64,000 bases of DNA from REEB52 sp964626905 (GTDB lineage: Bacteria > Chlamydiota > Chlamydiia > Chlamydiales > SM23-39), in NCBI GenBank assembly GCA_964626905.1, contig CAZVHA010000001.1, positions 434,001 to 498,000 of the forward strand, written 5' to 3'. Position 1 is the first letter of the stretch. Each line of letters begins with the position of its first letter. The position numbers were made by a program, and so were the translations under genes. Below, piece by piece: positions 9,222-17,189 of this stretch. The notes beneath the pieces were generated by a model. That model made no database searches, was not told where the DNA came from, and saw only the letters and a program-made list of their open reading frames with translations.

Positions 9222-9370
9222 GATACACTCCTTTAAAAAAGTTGAAGGCCCAAGACAATAAGGAGAAAAACATATTGAGTCAAACCATTTTCAACACCTC
9301 CGAGTGAATGTTCTTTTCAATTTTCTCCCTTCGATGTATATTCAAAACTGATTATTTTCGGAGGAATACC

Positions 9371-10003
9371 ATGCGCTTCGTCTCACTTTTTTTGCTGACT
9401 CTTACGATGATGGGTTGCAATCGAAATCAAACCGATCAAATGAGCCGTTTTCACGAAGACGGGAGAGCCAAGCCGTCCGTTGCGATTGCCTCAATGTTAG
9501 ATACGACCTCGTTTGACACATCTTGGAGCCTTTCTGAGGAGCTCACGGAGGGGATCATTCAACACATTGCATCGACGAAAGAGTTTTACGTCCACACGCA
9601 AGATCAATCCCCATTTACAGAAAATCCGTTCGGCGGCGATTTGAGTTGGATGAAGCGGGAATTTCAAGGAGAGGAATTCGTCGCGTTTTTAGAGCTTGTC
9701 GAGCACGAATTTACCCCTGCAAAAGTGAGGGGAATCTCCGCGCAAGAGGCCTCTTCCAATTTAAACATGGCGGTTCGGGTGCGGGTCATCGACTTGCGCT
9801 TTGACACCCCTCGCATAGTCCTTCAAGAGATGATCCGAGACAGTTATTTTGTGCCAAAGACGTTGATCCCGACCGATTATTCGCTCGATGTATGGGGCAC
9901 AGATGGGTATCGCAAATCTCCGATGGGGCTTGCGCATGCGGGACTGGTTCAGGAAATTGCAAGGCGGATTGAGGATTACATTCTACTCTCCAAGGGGCGA
10001 TGA
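9371..10003 (+). CDS. predicted lipoprotein
   Basis: The start is taken at the ATG with GGAGG just upstream, giving 210 residues that begin with a lipoprotein signal peptide and lipobox 'LTMMGC' (lipidated Cys16). An upstream in-frame start at 9308 would bury the signal peptide and is rejected. The mature part is a compact alpha/beta domain with 'PSVAIASMLDTTSFDTSW' near its start. This style recalls the LpoB/CsgG-like lipoprotein fold, and small lipoproteins of this type are conserved across Chlamydiae. I cannot name the family with certainty. It is coupled by ATGA overlap to the CPBP protease gene, and that gene in turn to a PP2C phosphatase, so the three probably form one operon. Confidence 0.75.
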   Translation: MRFVSLFLLTLTMMGCNRNQTDQMSRFHEDGRAKPSVAIASMLDTTSFDTSWSLSEELTEGIIQHIASTKEFYVHTQDQSPFTENPFGGDLSWMKREFQGEEFVAFLELVEHEFTPAKVRGISAQEASSNLNMAVRVRVIDLRFDTPRIVLQEMIRDSYFVPKTLIPTDYSLDVWGTDGYRKSPMGLAHAGLVQEIARRIEDYILLSKGR

Positions 10004-10854
10004 GTTCAGAATTTGGAGGAACCATCGCATTTGGGGTTTTATCCCTCCTGCTGTTTCTGATTGGGAAGCGGATTGGATTTTTTGAATTTTCCCCGCAAGA
10101 GTGGAGGGTGCCGATCCGGCTCGTCCATGTGATTGGGGCATTTGCGATCTATTTTCTCGCCTCTTTTTTCCTCGCCAAATTGCTTGTCATCGTTTTGAAA
10201 AAGCAGATCATGCTCCATTTCATGGCCTATTCGAGTCTGCTCAATTTTACCCTCTCTTTTGCTGTATTGATTTTCCTTGGGATCTATTTTAAAAGTCTCC
10301 CTTCGCTATTGACGACGGGGATTTTGAGAAGGGGGCCACAAAGACCCTCCATTATCGATGACGTTTGGGCGGCTCTTACTGCCTGGATTATGGCATTTCC
10401 GCTCGTTCTATTTTTCAGCCAGTTGCTCGAGTGGATTTTGATGAAAGTGTTTCACTTGACTCTCTTGCCGGAGCAAATTGCGGTCCGATTTTTGAAGTCG
10501 AGTTTTGAAAGCCCCTTCTATTTCATCCTCGCCTTTTTATCGATTGTGGTTTTAGCGCCGCTGATTGAGGAGACTTTATTTCGGGGCTTTTTACAAAGTT
10601 ATATTCGGCAACATTTGGGAGCGCGCCAGGCGGTCGTGATCACATCTGTTTGCTTTTCCCTTTTCCACTATTCTGCGGGGCAAGGGATTGGGAATATTTC
10701 GATCATTCTCTCTTTGTTTCTTTTGGCGCTTTTCCTCGGCTTTCTCTACGAAAAACGGGGATCGCTTTTGGCGCCGATGATTTTGCATGGCACATTCAAT
10801 TTGGTGAGTGTGGTCAATCTTTATCTCTTTGGGGGCTTTTCGAGCGGATTATGA
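10000..10854 (+). CDS. CPBP-family intramembrane metalloprotease
   Basis: A 284-residue multi-pass membrane protein with about seven to eight hydrophobic helices. The CPBP (Rce1/Abi) signature is intact: 'EETLFRGFLQ' (EExxxR, residues ~190-195), a second motif histidine in 'SLFHYSAG', and a third in 'MILHGTFNL'. These are the Glu and His residues that build the active site of Rce1-type proteases. Bacterial substrates are mostly unknown. Both ends overlap neighbours by four bases (ATGA), indicating translational coupling in a lipoprotein-protease-phosphatase operon. Confidence 0.88.
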   Translation: MSSEFGGTIAFGVLSLLLFLIGKRIGFFEFSPQEWRVPIRLVHVIGAFAIYFLASFFLAKLLVIVLKKQIMLHFMAYSSLLNFTLSFAVLIFLGIYFKSLPSLLTTGILRRGPQRPSIIDDVWAALTAWIMAFPLVLFFSQLLEWILMKVFHLTLLPEQIAVRFLKSSFESPFYFILAFLSIVVLAPLIEETLFRGFLQSYIRQHLGARQAVVITSVCFSLFHYSAGQGIGNISIILSLFLLALFLGFLYEKRGSLLAPMILHGTFNLVSVVNLYLFGGFSSGL

Positions 10855-11567
10855 AGTTATCAGCCTTCGGAATGTCAGACATAGGCTTATGCCGACCGAA
10901 TAACGAGGATGTCTGGATTGCGATGCCTGAAATTGGTTTCTTTGCCCTTGCTGATGGGATGGGGGGACATAAAGCGGGGGAGGTGGCGGCGAAGGAGACG
11001 ATTCTTCAGCTCTCCCAATCGGTTCAAAATCTAGAAAAATGCGATCCGTTGGACCGGATGCTCCAGCTCAAGCGGGCAATCGAAAAGGCGAATCACTGGG
11101 TCTACCGCCTGGGGAAAAAAGAGAAAGAACTCAATGGAATGGGGACGACTCTTTGTTGCTTCATATGGGCAAAAGACGCGATCATTTACGCTCATGTGGG
11201 CGATAGCAGACTCTATCGCTTTCGAGGGGGAGATCTCGAGCTCTTAACGCAAGATCACTCTCTTTATGCCCGGTGGCTGAAAACGGGGAAAAAATCGAAA
11301 ACGCCCTACCCTTACAAAAACGTGATCACCCGGGCCATCGGAACTGCGCCAAGAGCCAATCCAGAGGTGGCCCTTTGCCGCCATGTGCCGGGCGATCTCT
11401 ATTTTCTCTGCTCAGATGGACTGTCAGATGTCCTCAAACCCGAAGAGATCAAGGAGGTCTTATCCAGCATGGACGATCTAGAAAAGGCCTCCAAAACTCT
11501 GATTCAAAGGGCAAAAGTGAAAAAGAGCCCAGACAACATCACCATCCTCATGGTGGAAGAGACCTGA
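10851..11567 (+). CDS. PP2C-family serine/threonine protein phosphatase
   Basis: The start is placed at the ATG overlapping the upstream stop (ATGA), giving MKLSAFGMSD and 238 residues. The longer frame upstream lies inside the CPBP gene. All PP2C metal motifs are present: 'RPNNEDVW', 'ALADGMGGHKAGEVAA', 'VGDSRLYRFR', 'LCSDGLSDVL' and 'SPDNITILMV'. Length and order match stand-alone bacterial phosphatases such as PstP/Stp and the chlamydial phosphatase Cpp1 (CT259). Such enzymes reverse Hanks-kinase phosphorylation. Linkage to a NifS-like gene and DUF21/CBS genes matches the CT256-CT259 neighbourhood. Confidence 0.93.
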   Translation: MKLSAFGMSDIGLCRPNNEDVWIAMPEIGFFALADGMGGHKAGEVAAKETILQLSQSVQNLEKCDPLDRMLQLKRAIEKANHWVYRLGKKEKELNGMGTTLCCFIWAKDAIIYAHVGDSRLYRFRGGDLELLTQDHSLYARWLKTGKKSKTPYPYKNVITRAIGTAPRANPEVALCRHVPGDLYFLCSDGLSDVLKPEEIKEVLSSMDDLEKASKTLIQRAKVKKSPDNITILMVEET

Positions 11568-11571
11568 ATTT

Positions 11572-11823
11572 TTATCTACAACCGCTCGCTGCACATTTGA
11601 TACAGCAAAGGGCCACAGCCAAAACTGCGACCGATGCCACAAATGCCGCAGGGTAAGCACATTCATCAACGCATTTTTTAGCAAACACCTCATCGTGGAA
11701 CATCCAAGTCAATCCGCCTATCACCGCAAGAGAAGTCGTGATCCACGGACACGCACTGCAACAACTTTCACAAGTGCCCCTACTACTACAACACTGTTTA
11801 CTATTCGATACTGGACCAATCAT
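11572..11823 (-). CDS. small cysteine-rich membrane protein
   Basis: An 83-residue protein with start ATG at 11823, supported by GGAGG seven bases upstream. It has 11 cysteines, several in pairs ('QCCSS', 'CESCC', 'LCCIKC'), and two hydrophobic segments: 'WITTSLAVIGGLTWMF' and a C-terminal 'AFVASVAVLAVALCC'. There is no cleavable signal. Two closely spaced hydrophobic lobes recall Inc-type inclusion membrane proteins, while the cysteines recall the disulfide-linked chlamydial envelope proteins. Neither assignment is proven. It converges on the phosphatase gene (4-base gap) and is divergent from the desulfurase gene, with 79 bases between the starts. Confidence 0.6.
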   Translation of the reverse strand: MIGPVSNSKQCCSSRGTCESCCSACPWITTSLAVIGGLTWMFHDEVFAKKCVDECAYPAAFVASVAVLAVALCCIKCAASGCR

Positions 11824-11902
11824 AAATCTGCCTCCATTTTCGGTATATTTCCCTGGCATTTTACAGGAAAAGCCCCCATACTACAGGGTACAGATATTTT
11901 TT

Positions 11903-13036
11903 ATGAATCAAAAAAGAATTTATCTCGATGCTAATGCAACGACAGCACTCGATCCTCGGGTGTTGAAAGCGATGCTTTTGGAGCTGGAGGGCCCCCCTGC
12001 GAACCCCTCCAGTGTCCATGCTTTTGGTCAAAGGGCCAAGGGGCTTCTCGCGGGAGCGCGGGAGAAGGTGGCCCTCTTTTTAGGGGCGAAACCGGAAGAG
12101 CTCATTTTCACATCGGGAGGGACTGAGAGCATCAACACCTTTTTGAGGGGAATCCAGGGGCATATCATTTCCACTGAAATTGAGCACCCATCTATTTTTC
12201 AGACTTTAAAGGAGCTGCAAAAGACCCCTCTCACCTTTGTCCCTGTCGGATTGTGGGGGGCGCCCCTTGTCGAGGAGGTGGAACAGGCGATCCGTCCAGA
12301 TACGGGTGCAATTGTCTTATCGGCCTCAAACGCTGAAACGGGCGTTAAACTCGATGGTCTTGAAAAAATGGCCCATTTGGCTAAAACCCGCGGGATTCCC
12401 CTTCTCATCGATGCTACCTCCTATATTGGAAAAGAGAGCTGGACTCTCTATCCCGGCATTTCAGCTGTGGCCCTGAGCGGGCATAAATTCCATGGACCCA
12501 AAGGGGTTGGGCTCCTCTACTTGCGCGCTCCTTTAACGCTCAATGCCAGGATGACCGGGGGGGCTCAAGAAAATGGGCGTAGGGCGGGAACGGAAAATTT
12601 GGCCGGGATTTTGGGCCTGGCTGAGGCGATGCGCATTTTAATGGATGAGCAGCCGCAGATCACAAAACACCTTCTCGCTTTAAGGACCCGTTTAGAAGAG
12701 GGACTGATGCGAGAAATTTCGGGCCTCGAAATCAACGGCCTCGGCCCCCGCGTTGCCAATACAACCAATTTTTATTTCCCAGATATCGATGGCGAAACGC
12801 TATTGATGCAGCTCGATCTTGCAAACGTTGCGGTGAGTCACGGCACCGCTTGCAGCTCCGGGAATCTCGAACCATCCCGCGTCCTCACAGCCATGGGATT
12901 CAGCCAAAAAAGGGCCAGATCCTCAATCCGTTTTTCCCTTTCGAAGATGAATACTTTTGAAGAGATCGATCTGGCAATAGAAAAAACGGCCCAAATCGTC
13001 AAACTCTCAAGAAAAATGGCCCATCAATTACACTAA
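11903..13036 (+). CDS. cysteine desulfurase, NifS/IscS-like
   Basis: A 377-residue class V aminotransferase-fold PLP enzyme that takes sulfur from cysteine for Fe-S cluster or thio-modification pathways. The start at 11903 gives 'MNQKRIYLDANATT', the canonical N-terminus of the family, and the longer upstream frame is rejected. Key residues are the PLP lysine in 'LSGHKFHGPKG' (Lys195) and the catalytic-loop cysteine in 'HGTACSSGN' (Cys317), followed by 'EPSRVL', as in the NifS/IscS group. The ribosome site is weak. The stop codon lies within the arm of a palindromic repeat shared with the convergent relE gene. No scaffold gene (iscU/sufU) is adjacent. Confidence 0.9.
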   Translation: MNQKRIYLDANATTALDPRVLKAMLLELEGPPANPSSVHAFGQRAKGLLAGAREKVALFLGAKPEELIFTSGGTESINTFLRGIQGHIISTEIEHPSIFQTLKELQKTPLTFVPVGLWGAPLVEEVEQAIRPDTGAIVLSASNAETGVKLDGLEKMAHLAKTRGIPLLIDATSYIGKESWTLYPGISAVALSGHKFHGPKGVGLLYLRAPLTLNARMTGGAQENGRRAGTENLAGILGLAEAMRILMDEQPQITKHLLALRTRLEEGLMREISGLEINGLGPRVANTTNFYFPDIDGETLLMQLDLANVAVSHGTACSSGNLEPSRVLTAMGFSQKRARSSIRFSLSKMNTFEEIDLAIEKTAQIVKLSRKMAHQLH

Positions 13037-13201
13037 CCCACCACCCAAATAGTTAACAAAGGGCTTGCTGCGGCTTCACCATATCAATTCTCTCTCGGGG
13101 GCCAATAGTTTTACTATTGACCCCGCTCATTCGAAGACGCTTCGCTTTGATCTGGCTTTGCCTCGCTGACGCCCTTTGCTAACTATTTGGGTGGTGGGTT
13201 A
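13034..13201. repeat. 168-bp palindromic element joining two stop codons
   Basis: The outer arms are 31 bases with a single mismatch, starting TAACCCACCACCC and ending GGGTGGTGGGTTA. A nested hairpin (caatag-tttta-ctattg) sits off-centre in a more diverged interior. The left arm's TAA is the stop of the desulfurase, and the right arm's TTA is the complement of the relE stop. Thus both convergent genes end inside the element. There is no T-run after the stem, so it may be either a terminator or a mobile palindrome. Confidence 0.88.
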
Positions 13202-13459
13202 GTAGCGATATACTTCTCGCCTATGACCTATCTTAATGATCAGAATGATGAGTCTTTTGCTAAAAATCTGATAGATCACTCGATAGTCCCCAGAACGAAT
13301 GCGATACAAAGTGTCATTTCCCTCTAGTTTTTCGCAACCATTAGGCAATGGATTTTTTTTCAATTTTTCAATCTTGTCTCTGATTTTTTTCACGTCGCCG
13401 TGAGGGATATCTTTTAATGCCTTATGGGCGCTTCTGCTTAGTTCTATGCTATACGTCAC
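13199..13459 (-). CDS. RelE/ParE-family toxin
   Basis: An 86-residue RelE-superfamily protein. The fold's hallmarks are visible: 'SIELSRSAHKALKDIP' at the start, 'KKNPLPNGCEKLEG' in the middle, 'LYRIRSGDYRVIYQI' as the central strands, and 'IIKIGHRREVYRY' at the end. RelE-type toxins cleave mRNA at the ribosome, with basic and aromatic residues near the C-terminus contributing to catalysis. Here the final Arg-Arg-Glu-Val-Tyr-Arg-Tyr is intact, so the toxin looks functional. The start is GTG, overlapping the antitoxin stop (GTGA), which is typical of a translationally coupled toxin-antitoxin pair. The gene ends inside the palindromic element. Confidence 0.9.
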   Translation of the reverse strand: MTYSIELSRSAHKALKDIPHGDVKKIRDKIEKLKKNPLPNGCEKLEGNDTLYRIRSGDYRVIYQIFSKRLIILIIKIGHRREVYRY

Positions 13460-13710
13460 AGGCCAAGCTCACGTTTTGTATCCTCCCAAGATACAGTGCC
13501 GTGTCTTTCAACGTCGCGAAGTGCCTTTTTTGCGTCCTCTAGATCGATTTTATTTTCCAGTGCTTCAAGAGCTCTAAGATCCTCTAAAGGGATAATAGCG
13601 ACCAACTGTTTTCCTTTACGGGTTAATATGATCCTTTCGCCTCCGTATGCGACCTCATTGACAATATCAGTCAAATGGATTCTAGCTTCTGAGAATGGTA
13701 CACTAGCCAT
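13456..13710 (-). CDS. Phd/YefM-family antitoxin
   Basis: An 84-residue antitoxin from ATG at 13710 (AGAGG six bases upstream). An upstream TTG start at 13734 is less likely. The DNA-binding half shows the Phd/YefM pattern 'VPFSEARIHLTDIVNEV', then 'RIILTRKGKQLVAIIPLEDL'. The acidic C-terminal half should wrap the RelE toxin. Proteins of this family repress their own operon, and an inverted repeat just upstream is a candidate operator. Confidence 0.9.
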   Translation of the reverse strand: MASVPFSEARIHLTDIVNEVAYGGERIILTRKGKQLVAIIPLEDLRALEALENKIDLEDAKKALRDVERHGTVSWEDTKRELGL

Positions 13711-13730
13711 AGACAACCTCTTTGTTATAT

Positions 13731-13751
13731 ACAATTGTACTATTTGTACAA
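13731..13751. promoter_or_regulatory. candidate antitoxin operator
   Basis: Two overlapping palindromes lie 21 bases upstream of the antitoxin ATG: ACAATTGT, and TTGTAC-N5-GTACAA. Phd/YefM antitoxins bind short AT-rich palindromes containing GTAC-like cores upstream of their own gene, so this is a sensible autoregulatory site. Confidence 0.5.
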
Positions 13752-13813
13752 ATATTAATCAAGACTATGATAAATAACTAAGTATTAGTCTGTTGCGACT
13801 CAATCCAATGGGC

Positions 13814-15016
13814 TCATTCATGAATCGAGCGGGCAGTGAGGGTTTTCGCACCGCGCAAAGTGGGCTCATCGACGATGAATTCCAGTCCGCCAATGCGGAC
13901 CGACTCCCCGGCAACAGGCAAGTGATCGAGGTGAGCTACGATGAGATCGCTCAACGTCTCTCCCAGATGGGTTGGGAGATGTTCATCAAATTGCCGGTTA
14001 AACTCTTGTACACGCATCTCGCCCAAAAGGGTCCTTTCGATATAGTGAGAGCTCTCTTCCACTTCTTGTTTGTGGAGCTCCACTCCAAAAATCTCATCGA
14101 GGATCTGATCGAGAGTCAAAATCCCAGCAGCCTGACCCGTCGGATCCAAAATGACAGCGACACTTTGATTATTTCTCTTAAATTGCTGCAAGAGTTGCAA
14201 AATCGAAGTGCCCCGCGTCACAAACCAAGGGGATCTCGAAACATCGATCACCCGCCTATTTTCTTCGAGGGGGATCAGGTCGTGCAAAGTGATGATGCCG
14301 ACAATATTGTGCGCATAGCGGTGATAAATCGGGAGCACTCCGGCAAAATGGACGCTCAAAAGATGCCTTACATCGGCCAATGTCGATTGCGAAGGGGCCA
14401 TTTGCACTTGATTGACGGGGATCATCAACTCCCCTGCCGTCTGGTTTTTGAGTTGAAAAATACGGGTTGCGGCGGCATTGAATTCATCGGTCCCCATATC
14501 TTTTTCCTCAAAGGCCATTTTAACCTCTTCCCTCGTTAAAAATAGAGGAGTGGAGCTCTCTTTTTTCATCATCTTGTGAATCCCATTCGAAAGGGCCTCA
14601 AAAGCCATGGTCAAAGGAGAGAGAATTTTTGCGACAAAGATCATGAGCGGAACGCAAAACATCGCCGCTTGCTCGGGATGGCGTCTCGCTGCAAACATCG
14701 GTGCGAGTTCTCCAAAAATCAACACGATCAAGATTTGCGTCAGTGGAGCCCAGTCGGGATCCAAATGGATCGCCTCATAAAACCTGCGCGAACACTCAGA
14801 TCCCACCATGAGCGACGCGGTAATCCCGATCAGGGTCGTCCCAAAGAGGCGCGAGGGAGTTTTGAGGAGGTAGTTGAGCCAAATGGCCCTTTTCGTCCCG
14901 ATGCTCACATAGTACTGGAGCCGCACTTTGTTGAAAGAGACGCAAGCCATTTCAAAAAAAGCAAAAAGGCCCTGGACGGCAACTGCGAGAAGGGTCAAGA
15001 GGAGATACCGGATCAT
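13814..15016 (-). CDS. DUF21/CBS-domain membrane protein (CNNM/CorC-type), first copy
   Basis: A 400-residue hemolysin-like protein. The N-terminal DUF21 part (residues ~1-190) has four hydrophobic segments, beginning 'MIRYLLLTLLAVAVQGLFAF', with the family motif 'LFGTTLIGITASLMVGSE'. Then come a CBS pair ('GELMIPVNQVQ' and 'GVLPIYHRYAHNIVGIITLHDL', then 'AVILDPTGQAAGILTLDQILDEIFG') and a C-terminal CorC_HlyC domain ('VAGESVRIGGLEFIVDE'). These proteins are linked to magnesium or other cation efflux. The gene is coupled to the next DUF21 gene by ATGA overlap. Two adjacent paralogues match Chlamydia CT256-CT257. Confidence 0.9.
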   Translation of the reverse strand: MIRYLLLTLLAVAVQGLFAFFEMACVSFNKVRLQYYVSIGTKRAIWLNYLLKTPSRLFGTTLIGITASLMVGSECSRRFYEAIHLDPDWAPLTQILIVLIFGELAPMFAARRHPEQAAMFCVPLMIFVAKILSPLTMAFEALSNGIHKMMKKESSTPLFLTREEVKMAFEEKDMGTDEFNAAATRIFQLKNQTAGELMIPVNQVQMAPSQSTLADVRHLLSVHFAGVLPIYHRYAHNIVGIITLHDLIPLEENRRVIDVSRSPWFVTRGTSILQLLQQFKRNNQSVAVILDPTGQAAGILTLDQILDEIFGVELHKQEVEESSHYIERTLLGEMRVQEFNRQFDEHLPTHLGETLSDLIVAHLDHLPVAGESVRIGGLEFIVDEPTLRGAKTLTARSIHE

Positions 15017-16236
15017 TTTCTCACTCTCCTCACATAGATTCTCCGGATCCGATTTGGGTCAGCCGCGAGAATGTAGAAGAGAAAGTCGTCCGTTGCATAT
15101 TTGGTCCCCGTTGAGGGAATATCGCCCAGCTGCTCGACAAGCCATCCCCCTAAAGTGACCACGTTTCCAGCTGTTTTGAGCCTTATGCCAAAAACATCTT
15201 CGAACTCCGAAAGCTCCATTTTGCCGCCCGCAATAATCACATCATCGCTCGAGCGGGTGTAAAGACTTTTGGCTCCCCGCGCATCGATGACCTCTCCGAT
15301 CACCGCTTCAGCGAGATCTTCTTGCGTAATCAGCCCCGAAATCGAGCCGTATTCGTCGACGACAATCGCGAGATTGATCCCCCTTTCGCGCAAATTGCGC
15401 AAGGCGGTCCACGCACGGGTAGATTCTGGGAGATAATAGGGCTTTTTCAAAAGAGGGGAAAAATCTTCTTTTTTTTCAATTTTCCCTTTGTGAAAAAAGA
15501 GCTGGCGCGCCGACAAAATCCCTTCGAGATTTTCTAAATCGCCATCGCAAACCGGAACGCGCGAAATTTTTTGCTCGACAAAAAGCTCAATCAGCTTGTC
15601 TACAGGCTCATTTAAATCGTAAAACAACACCTCTTCCCGAGGGCGCATGTGCTCTTTGACATGCGAATGTTGTAAATCGAGCGTCCCACCGATCAATTCC
15701 GATTCGATCGGCATGAGAATGCCTCTCTCCTCAGATGTTTTCAACACATGTCTCAGCTCATCGGCCGAGATCTCTTTTTCCTCTTTTAAGAAAAAAAAGA
15801 GGAAGCGGGAAATAAAACTGGTGAGCCGCGTGAGCGGAATGCGCAAAAAACTCAAAAAACGAGAAGCTCCATAAATCCAAGGAGCGGTTAAATAGGCCAC
15901 CTTCTCATTGTTGGGCAAAGCGAGCGATTTGGGAAGCACCTCTCCGAAAACAAGCGTCAATGCAAGAGGCACTCCAATTTTTAAACTCCAACTCTCATAC
16001 GCATCAAAGAGAGTCGATGCCGTATTTTGAATCCAAATATTTGCAAAAATGTTGAGGATCAAAATCGTGACGAGCGCTTGCCGCGGATTTTGCATCATCC
16101 GCGCAATCAGATTTTGTCTCGGAGACCCTCCCGTGCGATACGCCTTCAAAGTGAGCGGCGAAAGAGAAAAAAGACCCGTCTCCGATCCAGAAAGAAATCC
16201 AGAAAGAAGGATTAAAACAACGAGAAAAAAAATCAT
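15013..16236 (-). CDS. DUF21/CBS-domain membrane protein (CNNM/CorC-type), second copy
   Basis: A 407-residue paralogue of the downstream neighbour. The start is placed at the ATG overlapping the upstream stop (TAATG), giving 'MIFFLVVLILLSGFLSGSET', the usual DUF21 opening. The longer frame upstream would run through the FtsB-like gene. It has a DUF21 membrane domain, a CBS pair around 'SRVPVCDGDLENLEGILSA' and 'LAIVVDEYGSISGLITQEDL', and a CorC_HlyC domain near 'LGGWLVEQLGDIPSTGTKY'. The 'VDEYGS..GLIT.ED' motif is characteristic of this family. Likely role is cation transport or sensing at the inner membrane. Confidence 0.9.
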   Translation of the reverse strand: MIFFLVVLILLSGFLSGSETGLFSLSPLTLKAYRTGGSPRQNLIARMMQNPRQALVTILILNIFANIWIQNTASTLFDAYESWSLKIGVPLALTLVFGEVLPKSLALPNNEKVAYLTAPWIYGASRFLSFLRIPLTRLTSFISRFLFFFLKEEKEISADELRHVLKTSEERGILMPIESELIGGTLDLQHSHVKEHMRPREEVLFYDLNEPVDKLIELFVEQKISRVPVCDGDLENLEGILSARQLFFHKGKIEKKEDFSPLLKKPYYLPESTRAWTALRNLRERGINLAIVVDEYGSISGLITQEDLAEAVIGEVIDARGAKSLYTRSSDDVIIAGGKMELSEFEDVFGIRLKTAGNVVTLGGWLVEQLGDIPSTGTKYATDDFLFYILAADPNRIRRIYVRRVRK

Positions 16237-16508
16237 TACTTGAAGTGTACTTTGAGAAAGCCTTCTGGCACAACCCCTAATTCGCGAATCAAGACCATTT
16301 CGATCCAAGCAGGATCATTTTGCGAGGCGATTCTCAGCTCGAGATCCTCTTTGGCCCTCTCAGCATCCCGCTTCTCCTCCAACATCTCCTCCAACCGAGA
16401 AGTCAGCTGGCACATTTCCCCCTTTTTCACAGCGGAAAAATGGAAATGGGCAAATAGAGCTAGAGAACAAAAAAGAGCCACCCACCAATTTCGCATCCAA
16501 AATGACAT
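16236..16508 (-). CDS. FtsB/DivIC-like small coiled-coil membrane protein
   Basis: A 90-residue bitopic protein: a short N-terminus, one membrane helix ('WWVALFCSLALFAHFHF'), a heptad-rich coiled coil of about 35 residues ('LTSRLEEMLEEKRDAERAKE'), then 'WIEMVLIRELGVVPEGFLKVHF'. That ending corresponds to the FtsB/DivIC pattern 'E..AR..LG.V.pGE..v.F'. Such proteins join FtsL and FtsQ in the divisome. Chlamydiae lack FtsZ but retain several divisome parts, so a division role is plausible but inferred. It is translationally coupled to the DUF21 genes and preceded by GAAGGGA. Confidence 0.65.
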   Translation of the reverse strand: MSFWMRNWWVALFCSLALFAHFHFSAVKKGEMCQLTSRLEEMLEEKRDAERAKEDLELRIASQNDPAWIEMVLIRELGVVPEGFLKVHFK

Positions 16509-16540
16509 ACGATCCCTTCTCCAGCTATATAACGGATTTC

Positions 16541-17107
16541 CTAAATACTTGGGTAGGTGATTTCCATCTGCTTCATATACTTGCCTTTCCGGTCTGCGTA
16601 AGAGACTTCACAAGGCTCATCTGCAACAAAGAAAAGGACCTGGGCAAGCCCCTCCCCTGCGTAAATCTTTGCGGGGAGCGGCGTCGTGTTGGAGATCTCG
16701 AGGGTCACAAACCCTTCCCACTCGGGCTCGAAAGGGGTCACATTGACGATGATCCCGCAGCGAGCATAGGTCGATTTGCCGATGCAAAGGGTCAAGACAT
16801 TTCTCGGGATCCGAAAATATTCGACACTTCTAGCGAGCGCAAAAGAATTGGGGGGAATGATGCAGGTCGCACCTTTGATGTCGACAAAGGAGTTCTTTTG
16901 AAAATTTTTCGGATCGACAATTGTGCTGTAGACATTGGTAAACACTTTAAATTCTTCGGCGACCCGTAGGTCATAGCCGTAACTAGAAAGGCCAAAGCTG
17001 ACCCGCTTTTGCCCGTTTTCTTCGCGTATTTGGTTTCCCTCAAAGGGCTCGATCATCTTGTGTTCAAGAGCCATTTTCCGGATCCATTTGTCTGAACGGA
17101 GTGTCAT
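16541..17107 (-). CDS. dcd: dCTP deaminase
   Basis: A 188-residue trimeric dUTPase-superfamily enzyme converting dCTP to dUTP for thymidylate synthesis. Diagnostic stretches are 'GLSSYGYDLRV', 'PPNSFALARSVEYFRIP', 'CIGKSTYARCGIIVNVTP', 'EPEWEGFVTLEISNTTPLPA' and 'GEGLAQVLFF'. They include the Ser-Arg nucleotide-binding and Glu catalytic residues of Dcd. I start at the ATG giving 'MTLRSDKWIRKMA', which matches the chlamydial N-terminus. A longer frame adds 12 residues with no support. It is divergent from ruvB. Dcd-RuvB adjacency equals CT039-CT040 in C. trachomatis. Confidence 0.95.
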   Translation of the reverse strand: MTLRSDKWIRKMALEHKMIEPFEGNQIREENGQKRVSFGLSSYGYDLRVAEEFKVFTNVYSTIVDPKNFQKNSFVDIKGATCIIPPNSFALARSVEYFRIPRNVLTLCIGKSTYARCGIIVNVTPFEPEWEGFVTLEISNTTPLPAKIYAGEGLAQVLFFVADEPCEVSYADRKGKYMKQMEITYPSI

Positions 17108-17189
17108 CTTTTTCTCGGGGGTTAAATGTTTGGGAGTCCACATTAAGCGTAGCTTTTCAAATGCTTTTCTTGCTACACTTTTCTAACGT

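Noticed and set aside
9308..9370. Upstream start of the lipoprotein gene at 9308
   Set aside because: It would put 21 residues before a clean lipoprotein signal peptide; the ATG at 9371 has GGAGG in front of it.
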